DNA from: Closterium sp. NIES-65
Lineage: Eukaryota; Streptophyta; Zygnematophyceae; Desmidiales; Closteriaceae
Reading direction: 5' to 3'
Length of the DNA stretch: 64,000 nt
NCBI GenBank assembly: GCA_948144175.1
Contig: CANXME010002679.1
Span: 62,001-126,000, forward strand
Position 1 is the stretch's first letter. Each line of letters opens with the position of its first letter. Under the pieces are notes generated by a model. The model was given only the letters and a program-made list of their open reading frames with translations. It had not been told where the DNA came from and searched no databases. A program made the translations under genes and the position numbers. Below are positions 54,400 through 64,000 of the stretch, one piece after another.

Positions 54400-57300
54400 A
54401 TGAGTGGAGAAGCAGCTGAGAAGAAGAGTGAACCGCCACCGTCCAAGATCGAGGCTTTGGACGGCTCAAACTACGAGGAATGGAGCGGGCGGATGCGGAG
54501 CGCTTTCAAGCGCTACAAGCTGCTGAAACTTGCGATGGGAGAAGAGAAGATGCCGGAGGAAGGTGATGCCCGCGACAAATGGATTGAGAAGAGCGCGGTG
54601 CTGTACGACCTAATCCTTCAATCGGTCAACAATGATATGTTCCAGCATATCAAGGACCTAGTGGAGCTGGACGACTCCGGGCCTAAGGCGTGGAAGCTGC
54701 TACGCGATGTGGTACAACCCAACACGCTCCCGATGGTGATCGTAATGGAGAAGGAGCTGGCTGCTCTCTCCATGAAGGCGGGAGACGATGTGAAACCGGT
54801 CCTTGACAAGATCAAGGACACCTATGCGAGGATGGCAGCGGCGGGCAGCAAGGTGTCGGAGATGCAGCAGTGCACCAAGATCATCTCGGTGCTCGACAAC
54901 TCGTGGGACAACCTCATCCCCACCCTCAACGTTCAGCAAGACAAGTGGACGCCTGAGTGGCTACGGCAGCAGATCCTGCAGGAGGACTTCCGCAGGCGCC
55001 ACATGGGAGGTGGTGCTGCCAACAAAACTGCTGAGGGGTATGGAGCTGCAGGAGGCAGCAGAGGAAGAGGGGGAGGGAGAGGCCGAGGCCGTGGGAGAGG
55101 CTTTGGCAGAGGAAGAGGCCGAGGTGACTACAACGAGGGGCATGGGAGCTCTGGTGGCAAGGGGAGTACCCGAATGGAGGGTGCGTGTTGGTACTGCAAG
55201 AAGGCTGGACACCCATGGTTCAAGTGTTTCAGCCGGCCTGAAGGATGGGCGCCTCCAGGCATGAAGCCGCCAAGTGGTGAACGTGCACGAGGTGGTGCTG
55301 TGCAAGGTTCAGGTGCACAAGGTGATGGTGCACAACGTAAAGCCGACCCTGGTATGTTCCTCATGGTTGAGGACGTGCAAGGGAGTGGGGGTGATGTGGG
55401 TTCAGTTGGGAAGGTTGTGATGCACCCCCTCACTCACTGGGTGATCGATTCAGGTTGCACGAGTCACATGACTCCACGGGCAGATTTGCTTGATGAGGTA
55501 AAGCCCCCTGGGAAGATAAAGTTTGTGGCTGCCGCTTCAGGTGCCTTGCTCCCTGTGATTGGTGTTGGGAATGCCAAGGTTATGGGAGCTAATGGGGGGC
55601 TTGTGGGGCTGGGAAATGTGCTGTTGGTTGAAGGTTTATCCGCTAACCTCCTCTCTGTGCGCCGGCTGCAGAAAAGCAAGGCCAAAGTTACGTTCGGCCC
55701 AACCAGCTGCCGTGCAAAGTGTTGGTGTAAGGGCCTAATAAACTCAAGCTATTAAGACTTTATCACACTTAAAACCTCTCCTCGGGGTCACCTCCAAGGG
55801 TCCTTGGGTGCCTGGTACAAGACCAGCCCCTATCCTCGGGTCCGAGTTTGTAGAGAGAGGGATCAAGAGGGACTTAGTCAAAACAGCAAGTACCTTGAAC
55901 GTCGCGCAGCGTATCGTGCAGACCGTCGATCGGATTAAGCTGAGAATTTCCTATATCGAAGCTCACTCTAAGAGCTTTAAAATAAGCCAAGTTGCCTCGC
56001 GAAAAGTTCTGCCATTACGAAGTTATGGCTCGGACAGCGTTAGCCTAGCGTTGGAGTGCTAGCGTACTAGCGTTGACTCGGGTAGCATTTCGCCGTCGCA
56101 CCGCGTAGAAAAGAAATTCCAGCAAGGAAGGAATTCGCTTGAATCAATTTCACTATATTCAGGTACAAACAGAGAAGGAATAAATAGCTCTAGCTAGCAA
56201 GGACCTTGGGAATCAACCTGGGAACAACCAGGGATGATCCCAAATAATTCCAAGCAACAGAACCAACCTGGCTGAACAAAATAGCAGGTGATAGGTTGGT
56301 GAACAACCTCTGGTTCTGTTTTTCCAACCTGGGAAAACAACAACCAGGTTCAGGTCCTAAAAACAGAACCTGTTTTGTCTTTGCCCAACCAGCCAAATGC
56401 TGGTTCCGCTGGTTTCCCCTGGCCCTGTAGCATGCAGATACAGACAAACAACATCCAACCTTCACCTAAATTGTACCCCTATAGTGCCTGCCCTGCTACA
56501 CTATAGTCAACCAAACAAAACAGTACAATTTCGAGTTGGATAGAACTGAATCTGCGCAATCAAGTAAGTTGAACCGCAAAGCTTCCATCTTGGGTTCCTT
56601 TGCGAGCTCGTCCTTTCTGCTTGTACTGTTCATAGCGCGTACAATGTTATGCCGAAGCGCACATTTTGCGAGTACCTGCAAATGCTTCAAGCGAAAATTG
56701 CGAAAGCAAACAAACACACAAACATACCATTCACACGCAAATGCATTCGCACACGCATACTCGTACAAACAGACGGCAGGATGTCGTGCAATGTGAATTT
56801 GCACCCAACACACTCCCCCTCAGCCTGCCGGCTGCATCCCCATCATTCCATACTAGTTCATGCTCATTCCACTCATGCGCACACAACGCCAATGAGACTC
56901 ATCCGCAAGCCTCTTGGTGAGGAAGTCTGCTGGCTGCTGGTGAGTCTTGATGTAGATTGGATTCACCGTCCCCCTCTTCACCTCCTTACGCAGCCAGTGC
57001 CACTTGATACGCATGTGCTTATTCAGCCCATGAAGCACAGCGTTCCTGGCCATCCCAAGAGCTCCCTTGCTATCACAAAAGAGCGGCGTAGCAACCTTTT
57101 GCTCCTGGCCAATCTCCTCCAACAGCCTCCTCAGCCAAATCACCTCCTTCACCCCATGGAACATCGCCATGTACTCTGATTCCACGGAAGAGAGTGCTGT
57201 CTCCGTCTGCTTCTTTGACCTCCAACTAACCGGTCCTCCCCCAACTACGCAGATGTATCCTCCCACAGATGAGGAATCCTCCTTCTCAGAGGCCCACGTA

Positions 57301-60300
57301 GCGTCAGTAAAGCAAGTGAGAAAAAGCTTGCCTTCTCCAAGCCTCTCCCCCTTCTCTTTCAGCACCTCAACCCCTTTCTGCTTCACCTGTGCAGATGCGG
57401 AGTATTGAACTCCAATGCTTGGGTGAGAGTTCAGATACTTCACCACACGCTCAGCTGCATCCACCTGCTCCTCTGATGGATTCTGCACTACCCTAGCCAG
57501 CTGCCCAACCGAGAAAGAGATGTCGGGTCTCGTGTGAACTGCTGCATACAAGAGGCTGCCCACCAAGGACTGAAATTGGTGCTGCTCCTCGGCTTCAACC
57601 CCTTCATCCTCTGCAGCTTTCACAAGCCTGAATTCTGCTGGCAGGGGAGTTGCAACCTTGCGCTCATTCTCAATTCCGTACTTCTCCCCAAGCTCCTTGA
57701 TGAACTTCTCCTGGTGCAGCTTCAACCACCTGTGATCCAGATCCCTCTCCACGTGCATCCCGAGGTAGTACTTTACCTCCCCAAGGTTCTTGCACTTGAA
57801 GTTCTCCATCAGCTGCTGCTGCACCTTCTGGATCTCCTTCATGCTGCTGCTAAAGAGAAGAATGTCGTCCACATAGACCAGAAACAGCACCAGCTTCTCC
57901 CCCTCCCCCTTGAGAAAGAGGCTCTCATCACAGCTGCTGGTCCTGAATCCCATCTCCTCTAAAACAGCTGCCAACTTCTGGTACCAGCAGCGTGGCGCCT
58001 GCTTCAAGCCGTAGATGGACTTTTTCAGCTTGCACACCCTGCCCGTACCATCCTCATACCCAGGTGGCTGCGTCATGAACACCTCCTCCTCTAAAATCCC
58101 GTTGAGAAATGCCGTTGATATGTCCATCTGGATAATGAACTTCCCACTAACGGCTGCATCTGCCAACAAGACACGAAGGGTAGGGGGTTTGGCAGTGGGA
58201 GCAAAGATCTCATTGAAGTCCCGCTTCTCCTTCTGCATAAACCCCTTAGCCACCAACCTACTCTTGTAGATGGTGACCTGCCCCTTGTCGTCAGTCTTGA
58301 TCCTTAGCACCCACTTGCATTGTACCGCTTTCTTTCCCTCAGGCAGCACCACTAGTTCCCAAGTCCCATTCTCCAGCAGGCTCTGGTACTCAGCATCCCT
58401 GGAAGCTAGCCATTTGTCCCTATCTGGTCCAGCTAATGCCTCCTCCATGCTAGCTGGTTCCTCTGGTGCAGGGGCAAGAAAACAGTACGCAGGCTCATCC
58501 TCCTCATCCGGGTCATAGCCATGTGGTAGAATCAGCAATGCCTCCTCGGTCCCAAGCTGCTGCTCCGCTACATCAGCTCCTGCAGTCAGCTTCTTAGTAG
58601 CCATACGGGTACGTCCTGGCCTGGAGACGGGTGTCTCCCATCCCTTCATAATAACACCCTTCGGCTTCTTAGTTTTCCCCTGCTGCTGCTCTCCTCCCTC
58701 GGATCCAGCAGCTCCACTAGTGCTACCGCTAATCTCCACACCATCACCTCCACCAGCAGGTGCCTCCTGCACCTTCTCTTTATCACCACCCTCTGCAGCT
58801 GCCTCCTCTCCCTCCTCCCACACACTAGGAGTCAGGTCCAGCTGCATGGTAATCTGCTCCATCTGCTGGGACACCCTGGCCTCCGGCTGTTTCTCCCAGC
58901 TCCCATACATCATGCCCTCAACAAACTTCACATCCCTGCTGTCAAACAACACACCCTTGGAAGGCTCCCACAGCAGCCATCCCTTGCTCTCAGCAGCCAG
59001 CCCCAAATGCACACACCAGATTGCACTCGCCCCCAACTTACTGCGGTAGGTCTTGGGAACGTGGGCGACTGCCATGCAACCGAACACCCTCAGCATGTCC
59101 ACCGGCGGCTTCCTCCCAAGCCACCTCTCCAACGGCACCCACGAGTCATCCCCAACCTTTGTGAGTACCCTGTTCCTAGCGACGGTAGCGTGCCGAACAG
59201 CATGGGGCCACATCAAGTTGCCCAGCCCAGATTCTATGAGCAGCGCCCTAGCTGTCTCCAGAATTGTCCGGTTCGCCCGTTCTGCTACACCGTTGGACTG
59301 TGGGGTGTAAGCCGTGGTCAGCTCCCTCTGGATGCCCTGCTTCTTGAGCCAGGCCGTCATGTCAGTTCCAAGGAACTCACCACCCCGATCTGTCCTAATC
59401 CGCTTCACCACACACTCCGCTTGCTTCTCCACGAACGGCAGCCAATCGTCCCGAATCGTGGAGGCGGCGTGATCTTTCTGCTTCAGCGGATACGCCCACA
59501 TTAGCCTGCTCCAGTCATCCACTATGGTTAGGAAGTACCGCTCCCCCTTGTGCCCTTGCACCGGCAGCGGCCCCACCAAGTCCATGTGGACCAGCTCCAA
59601 CGGCTTTTTGCTCCTGCCAGCCACACTATGGAAGGGGAAACGGGTGAACTTTGAAAGGAGGCAAATTTCACAGTTATCATCGGGTGGTTGTCCGTTCAGC
59701 TTTAAGCCCTTAACGGCTCCATCCTTCTCCAGCTGCTTCAGCAAAGGCATTGCCACATGCCCCAAACGTCGGTGTGCAGTTGCCCAATCTGTCTCCCCAG
59801 ATCTGGCCGACACTTTCACACCAACCCCTCCAACGGCGTTGCACTCCCCCTGGGATGCAGACCCCTCTCCAGCCTGCCCCCCACCGTGCCACGCCAGCGC
59901 CGGCAGCTGCCACATAGATCTGTACACGTCCTTGCTCTCGTGCAGATCCCAAAGCACCCGATTGCCCAGCTTCCCCTTATAAGTGCGAGCCCCATCCGTG
60001 TTGGTGTTCACCCCAGCCTTGCCAAGCTTACGGAGGGAGATGAGGTTGGCCTTCAGGTCGGGGACGAGGAGAACGTCGTGCAGCACCACCGGCTTGCCAT
60101 CCGCTCCCTTAAATGCAGCTCGTCCCGCACCAGCCACCTTCAACATGTGTCCAGAGGCAGAGCACACCTCATTAATCGGTGCAGCGCGTACGTCGTCCAG
60201 CAGGTCCTTGCGCGGCGTCATTGTCCAAGCAGCGCCTGTGTCCAACACCCAATAGTCCAGGGGGTGCAGCTCTGCTCCAGCCTTAGCAGATGCGTCTCCT

Positions 60301-63300
60301 TGCTCCCCCTTGTCTCCCATATGGAAGAATTGGCCTGCGGTGCGCTCCTTCTTCTTCTCCGCACCGCCGTTGCCCTTCGGGTTGTTGTCGGACGAATCAG
60401 CGACCATGTTGGCGCCGTTTTTCTGGTTCCTCCGCGCGCCGCCATCCTGGTGACGATTCTGGGGGGTCCATCCATCGGGTTTCTTATAGCACAAAAACCA
60501 GGGGTGCCCTTCCTTCTCACAATACCAGCAACTCCCTTTCATTTTGCCACCAGCACCCGACTTGCCCCCACGTCCAGATTTCGCACCGCGACCCCAACCG
60601 GTACCTCCTTGTTGGTCGTTGGAGTCGTCGTCTTTCTTTGCACCGCGTCCAGCACCACCGAAGCCACGTCCTTTGCCACGTCGGCTCCCTTGCATCCCGT
60701 AGCCGCTGCTGCCGTCGTCTCCACCCCTCAGTTGGCGGCGACGGAAGTCCTCCTCCAGAATCTTCGTCCGCACCCACTCGAGCGTCCACAAGCTCTGGTT
60801 CTGCGGCAGGCTCAATCCGCTCGTAAATTGAAGCCACGATTCCGGCAGCAGCGAGAGCATCTTCAAGCACTTTGTTTGCTCCGGGTAGGTGATTCCTGCG
60901 GTCGCCAACTTCGCGTAGAGGTCGCGCAATTTGTCCAGGACAGGTTGCACCGGCTCTCCCTCGCTCAGGCGCAACGCGGACAGCTCCCTCTCCAGCATCA
61001 ATGTTGCAACAACGGAGGTCGGGGCGTGCAGCTCCTTCAACACCGTCCACGCCTTCGGACCGCACTCAACCTCCGGCAGCAGGTGCATGACGTGGTGACG
61101 CTGGTTCAGCTCCAAACTCTGCGACATCAAGTAGTAGCCAGCCGAGGCGCGCTCGTCCCAATCTTCCTGAAGGGCGGGGTCACTCGGTCTAGGCTCCTCC
61201 CCAATCATTAGTTTCAGCAATCCGATTTGACGGAAATAAAGTTGCATTTTCCAGGCCCAATCATCATAGCCCTCACCATTGAACTTCTCGACGGTGAAGT
61301 TTTTCAGCACCTCCTTGATCAGCGAGCCCTGGTTTGTTCGCGCTCCCCTTGGCGCAGAAACACCAGAATCATGGCTGCCGCTACGATCTTGGGCTGAAGA
61401 TTCACCAGCTACCGCCGAGGTGTTGCCCGCCATAGCTACCTATATCGAGGATCACTATAACGCAGCTCTGATACCAGCTTGTTGGTGTAAGGGCCTAATA
61501 AACTCAAGCTATTAAGACTTTATCACACTTAAAACCTCTCCTCGGGGTCACCTCCAAGGGTCCTTGGGTGCCTGGTACAAGACCAGCCCCTATCCTCGGG
61601 TCCGAGTTTGTAGAGAGAGGGATCAAGAGGGACTTAGTCAAAACAGCAAGTACCTTGAACGTCGCGCAGCGTATCGTGCAGACCGTCGATCGGATTAAGC
61701 TGAGAATTTGCTATATCGAAGCTCACTCTAAGAGCTTTAAAATAAGCCAAGTTGCCTCGCGAAAAGTTCTGCCATTACGAAGTTATGGCTCGGACAGCGT
61801 TAGCCTAGCGTTGGAGTGCTAGCGTACTAGCGTTGACTCGGGTAGCATTTCGCCGTCGCACCGCGTAGAAAAGAAATTCCAGCAAGGAAGGAATTCGCTT
61901 GAATCAATTTCACTATATTCAGGTACAAACAGAGAAGGAATAAATAGCTCTAGCTAGCAAGGACCTTGGGAATCAACCTGGGAACAACCAGGGATGATCC
62001 CAAATAATTCCAAGCAACAGAACCAACCTGGCTGAACAAAATAGCAGGTGATAGGTTGGTGAACAACCTCTGGTTCTGTTTTTCCAACCTGGGAAAACAA
62101 CAACCAGGTTCAGGTCCTAAAAACAGAACCTGTTTTGTCTTTGCCCAACCAGCCAAATGCTGGTTCCGCTGGTTTCCCCTGGCCCTGTAGCATGCAGATA
62201 CAGACAAACAACATCCAACCTTCACCTAAATTGTACCCCTATAGTGCCTGCCCTGCTACACTATAGTCAACCAAACAAAACAGTACAATTTCGAGTTGGA
62301 TAGAACTGAATCTGCGCAATCAAGTAAGTTGAACCGCAAAGCTTCCATCTTGGGTTCCTTTGCGAGCTCGTCCTTTCTGCTTGTACTGTTCATAGCGCGT
62401 ACAATGTTATGCCGAAGCGCACATTTTGCGAGTACCTGCAAATGCTTCAAGCGAAAATTGCGAAAGCAAACAAACACACAAACATACCATTCACACGCAA
62501 ATGCATTCGCACACGCATACTCGTACAAACAGACGGCAGGATGTCGTGCAATGTGAATTTGCACCCAACACAAAGCTTGGGAAGTTGCTGCTGTGGGATT
62601 TGGAGGAGAAGAGCAGCTGCATCAAGGACCTGTGGCAGCTGCCCATCATCCCTTGGAATGGGAAACCTCCAGCAACGGCAAAGGCAGCGGCAGCGGCTAA
62701 AGCAACTGCGGGAGGAGAGGAGACTGCACCAACTGCTGGGGCCCTGGATGCAGTCAAGAAGGTGCAGCAGCCACAGCAATCACATGGTGAGGTGCTTGCT
62801 GGTGTGGATGCAACGGCTGCATGGGCAAAGGCTTCTTCTGGGAGTGGTGAGGCTGATTGGGAGACGTGGCACGAGAGGTTGTGCCACATCAACATTCCGA
62901 TGCTGCAGAAATTGGTGAAGGATGGGAACTTGAAGGGATTGGAGGTGAAGGGGGCAGCAAGGGAGATTGGGAGCTGCCCTACATGCCTTGAGACCAAGTT
63001 CACGAAGTTTCCCTTCAGCAGCAGCACGGGACCAGCGAAGGCTCCACTTGCACTTGTGCACATGGACGTGGTGGGCCCCACGAGGGCCCCTTCTCTCTCG
63101 GGCAGCCGCTATTTCCTGACCATTGTGGATGACCACACACGTGCGGTGTGGGTCTACCCTCTCAAGACTAAGGGGGAGGTGGCAGCGGCTGTTCTCAAGG
63201 AGTGGATGCCGAGAGCACAAAGGGAGAGCGGACACAAAGTGAAGGTGATCCGCACCGACAATGGGGGAGAGTTCATTGGCGCTGTTTTTGAGGCGGTGCT

Positions 63301-64000
63301 GAAGAAGAAGGGGATCCAGCATCAGCTCACGGTGCCCTACAACCCTCAGCAGAACGGCGTGGCTGAGCGGTTCAACCGGACCCTGCAGGAAGGTGCTCGC
63401 ACTCTCCTTGGGCGTGCAGGGCTGCCGGATCCGTTTTGGGTGACTGCACTACGGCAGGTCGTTGTGGTGAAGAACAGGGTGCTGGCGACTGTGGGGGACA
63501 AGCAGTGGGTCCCCTACACCAAGTGGTATGGGAGTGCACCAGCAGTGAACATGCTGAGAGCCTTTGGGTGCATGGTGGTGTTTCATGTGCCTAAGGAGAA
63601 AAGGGGAAAGCTGGAAGCTTCTGGGAGATGGGGTGTGCACTTGGGGCTTGCTAAGGATCACAAAGGCTGGCTGATTTGGGACTTGACCAGCCAGCAGCTG
63701 ACTGTGTCGAGGGATGTGAAGTTCCTTGAGTCCTTGTACTACAAGGAGTGGAAGCAGCAGCAGCAGAAGCTTCCCACTACACCGCTGATCATTGAGGCTG
63801 ATGAGGTGCAGCGGCCTTCGAGGCAAGTGCAGGTCACTGTCTCAGAGGAGGAGATTTCTGGGGTGACTGAGGATGGGGGAGAACCTGAGGTGGAGGAGCA
63901 ACAGCAGCAGCAGCAAGATGCTCCACAAGGTGCCGCGCGTCCGGCTGACCGTCCAAGGAGGGATGTGCGCCCTCCTAACCGGCTGACCTATCCGAGCTTT
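54400..64000 (+). CDS. Family C Gag-Pol polyprotein (copia), 5' part, split by A4
   Basis: ATG 54400; 440 codons to 55719, then 475 more from 62576 to the window end. One TSD copy is kept, so the frame reads A-K | L-G-K with no stop. Gag (about residues 15-190) is UBN2-like. A Gly/Arg-rich linker follows, then the CCHC knuckle C-W-Y-C-...-H-...-C at 263-276 and protease D-S-G at 350. After the break come GAG-pre-integrase (H-E-R-L-C-H, then C-P-T-C) and integrase D604, D668, E704 (35 residues between the last two). RT and RNase H lie beyond the window. Apart from the insertion no damage is visible. The family is a distant relative of A: same plan, clearly different sequence. Confidence 0.93.
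55720..56810 (-). repeat. 3' LTR of A4
   Basis: A 1,091-bp LTR; line-by-line comparison with the 5' LTR at a constant offset of 5,760 gives a single mismatch. Confidence 0.95.
56853..61433 (-). CDS. Family A Gag-Pol polyprotein (copia), intact, 1,526 residues
   Basis: An uninterrupted ORF from ATG at 61433, with the same layout as A1 and A2: Gag, CCHC near 302, protease D398, integrase D618/D682/E718, RT Y-V-D-D near 1187, RNase H D1377/E1418/D1454, all present. Differences from the sisters include R-T-N-Q-G near residue 33 and E-E-Q-H-Q in the RT thumb region. In gag it follows the A1 variant (L-A-T-A-G); in the integrase block it follows A2/A3 (G-T-D-M as in A2). It is potentially autonomous. 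Confidence 0.97.
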   Translation of the reverse strand: MAGNTSAVAGESSAQDRSGSHDSGVSAPRGARTNQGSLIKEVLKNFTVEKFNGEGYDDWAWKMQLYFRQIGLLKLMIGEEPRPSDPALQEDWDERASAGYYLMSQSLELNQRHHVMHLLPEVECGPKAWTVLKELHAPTSVVATLMLERELSALRLSEGEPVQPVLDKLRDLYAKLATAGITYPEQTKCLKMLSLLPESWLQFTSGLSLPQNQSLWTLEWVRTKILEEDFRRRQLRGGDDGSSGYGMQGSRRGKGRGFGGAGRGAKKDDDSNDQQGGTGWGRGAKSGRGGKSGAGGKMKGSCWYCEKEGHPWFLCYKKPDGWTPQNRHQDGGARRNQKNGANMVADSSDNNPKGNGGAEKKKERTAGQFFHMGDKGEQGDASAKAGAELHPLDYWVLDTGAAWTMTPRKDLLDDVRAAPINEVCSASGHMLKVAGAGRAAFKGADGKPVVLHDVLLVPDLKANLISLRKLGKAGVNTNTDGARTYKGKLGNRVLWDLHESKDVYRSMWQLPALAWHGGGQAGEGSASQGECNAVGGVGVKVSARSGETDWATAHRRLGHVAMPLLKQLEKDGAVKGLKLNGQPPDDNCEICLLSKFTRFPFHSVAGRSKKPLELVHMDLVGPLPVQGHKGERYFLTIVDDWSRLMWAYPLKQKDHAASTIRDDWLPFVEKQAECVVKRIRTDRGGEFLGTDMTAWLKKQGIQRELTTAYTPQSNGVAERANRTILETARALLIESGLGNLMWPHAVRHATVARNRVLTKVGDDSWVPLERWLGRKPPVDMLRVFGCMAVAHVPKTYRSKLGASAIWCVHLGLAAESKGWLLWEPSKGVLFDSRDVKFVEGMMYGSWEKQPEARVSQQMEQITMQLDLTPSVWEEGEEAAAEGGDKEKVQEAPAGGGDGVEISGSTSGAAGSEGGEQQQGKTKKPKGVIMKGWETPVSRPGRTRMATKKLTAGADVAEQQLGTEEALLILPHGYDPDEEDEPAYCFLAPAPEEPASMEEALAGPDRDKWLASRDAEYQSLLENGTWELVVLPEGKKAVQCKWVLRIKTDDKGQVTIYKSRLVAKGFMQKEKRDFNEIFAPTAKPPTLRVLLADAAVSGKFIIQMDISTAFLNGILEEEVFMTQPPGYEDGTGRVCKLKKSIYGLKQAPRCWYQKLAAVLEEMGFRTSSCDESLFLKGEGEKLVLFLVYVDDILLFSSSMKEIQKVQQQLMENFKCKNLGEVKYYLGMHVERDLDHRWLKLHQEKFIKELGEKYGIENERKVATPLPAEFRLVKAAEDEGVEAEEQHQFQSLVGSLLYAAVHTRPDISFSVGQLARVVQNPSEEQVDAAERVVKYLNSHPSIGVQYSASAQVKQKGVEVLKEKGERLGEGKLFLTCFTDATWASEKEDSSSVGGYICVVGGGPVSWRSKKQTETALSSVESEYMAMFHGVKEVIWLRRLLEEIGQEQKVATPLFCDSKGALGMARNAVLHGLNKHMRIKWHWLRKEVKRGTVNPIYIKTHQQPADFLTKRLADESHWRCVRMSGMSMN
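61480..62570 (-). repeat. 5' LTR of A4
   Basis: A 1,091-bp LTR upstream (minus strand) of the intact primer-binding site at about 61466-61478. Confidence 0.95.

Larger units (their letters stand above)
55720..62570 (-). mobile_element. A4: young full-length family A copia element
   Basis: The element is 6,851 bp on the minus strand, with perfect TSD CAAAG at 55715-55719 and 62571-62575. The LTRs 55720-56810 (3') and 61480-62570 (5') are both 1,091 bp. They share a private deletion (CAGCAAGTACC for CAGCAAGAGTACC), and the only difference I found is C55950 against G61710. It is inserted in the protease-to-integrase region of family C. Confidence 0.97.
53289..64000 (+). mobile_element. Family C copia element, partial (runs off the window), interrupted by A4
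   Basis: The LTR 53289-54164 (TGTTA...TAACA) is followed by a primer-binding site (TGGTATCAGAGC, 54167-54178) and an open Gag-Pol frame 54400-55719 continuing at 62576-64000. The presumed target duplication on the left is ATTTA (53284-53288); the right one lies outside. It inserted into a family A LTR and was itself later hit by family A element A4. Confidence 0.95.

Overview
This window is nuclear DNA of a eukaryote, not a prokaryote. It contains GT-AG introns with preserved reading phase, a TATA box, long plant-style Ty1/copia polyproteins, and primer-binding sites matching the 3' end of plant initiator-Met tRNA (TGGTATCAGAGC). The polyprotein style, including a G-G-A-E-P repeat spacer between integrase and RT, and the GC-rich coding make me favour a green alga of the streptophyte/charophyte side (for example Closterium-like). 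That placement is inference from memory of similar proteins and is not proven here.

Roughly 46 kb of the 64 kb is copia LTR retrotransposon. I distinguish three families. Family A has LTRs of about 1,093 bp (TGTTGG...CCAACA) and one 1,526-residue Gag-Pol ORF. Family B is a decayed copia element with a G-G-A-E-P repeat spacer. Family C has an 876-bp LTR (TGTTA...TAACA) and a Gag-Pol ORF running off the window.

Layout. Positions 1-26,790 are a four-level nest. A dead family B element is split at 3,182/24,728 by an old A element (A-outer, target-site duplication [TSD] GAGTG). A-outer's gag is split by a solo A LTR (TSD GAGCT), and that LTR is split by a young full-length A element on the minus strand (A1, TSD TGTTT). 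A-outer's 3' LTR is split by a second young minus-strand element (A2, TSD GTTTT).

From 26.8 to 34.6 kb lies the least TE-dominated DNA. It holds an unrecognised four-exon plus-strand gene whose first intron carries a tandem array with a 263-bp higher-order period, then a minus-strand gene for a probable secreted protein. A full-length A element (A3, plus strand, TSD GCATC, identical-looking LTRs, one frameshift) occupies 34,619-41,472, between two inverted copies of a leucine-zipper-like coding fragment.

From 41.5 to 52.7 kb there are a solo A LTR, a paralogous signal-peptide exon, a polypurine tract, a Gag-only element (three zinc knuckles plus a 57-bp coding minisatellite, flanked by 231-bp direct repeats), and a TATA-driven ORF cut off by an A LTR. 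The last 11 kb is a reciprocal nest: an A LTR split by a family C element, itself split by a fourth young A element (A4, minus strand, TSD CAAAG).

The three intact A copies and the frameshifted A3 have 0-1 mismatches between their own LTRs, so family A has been active very recently. I found no rRNA, tRNA, CRISPR array or prokaryotic operon. Nothing here is a clear new defence-type system. The most unusual items are the GT-AG-exact deletion in A-outer, the mosaic A copies, the Gag-only element, the inverted zipper fragments and the intronic higher-order repeat.
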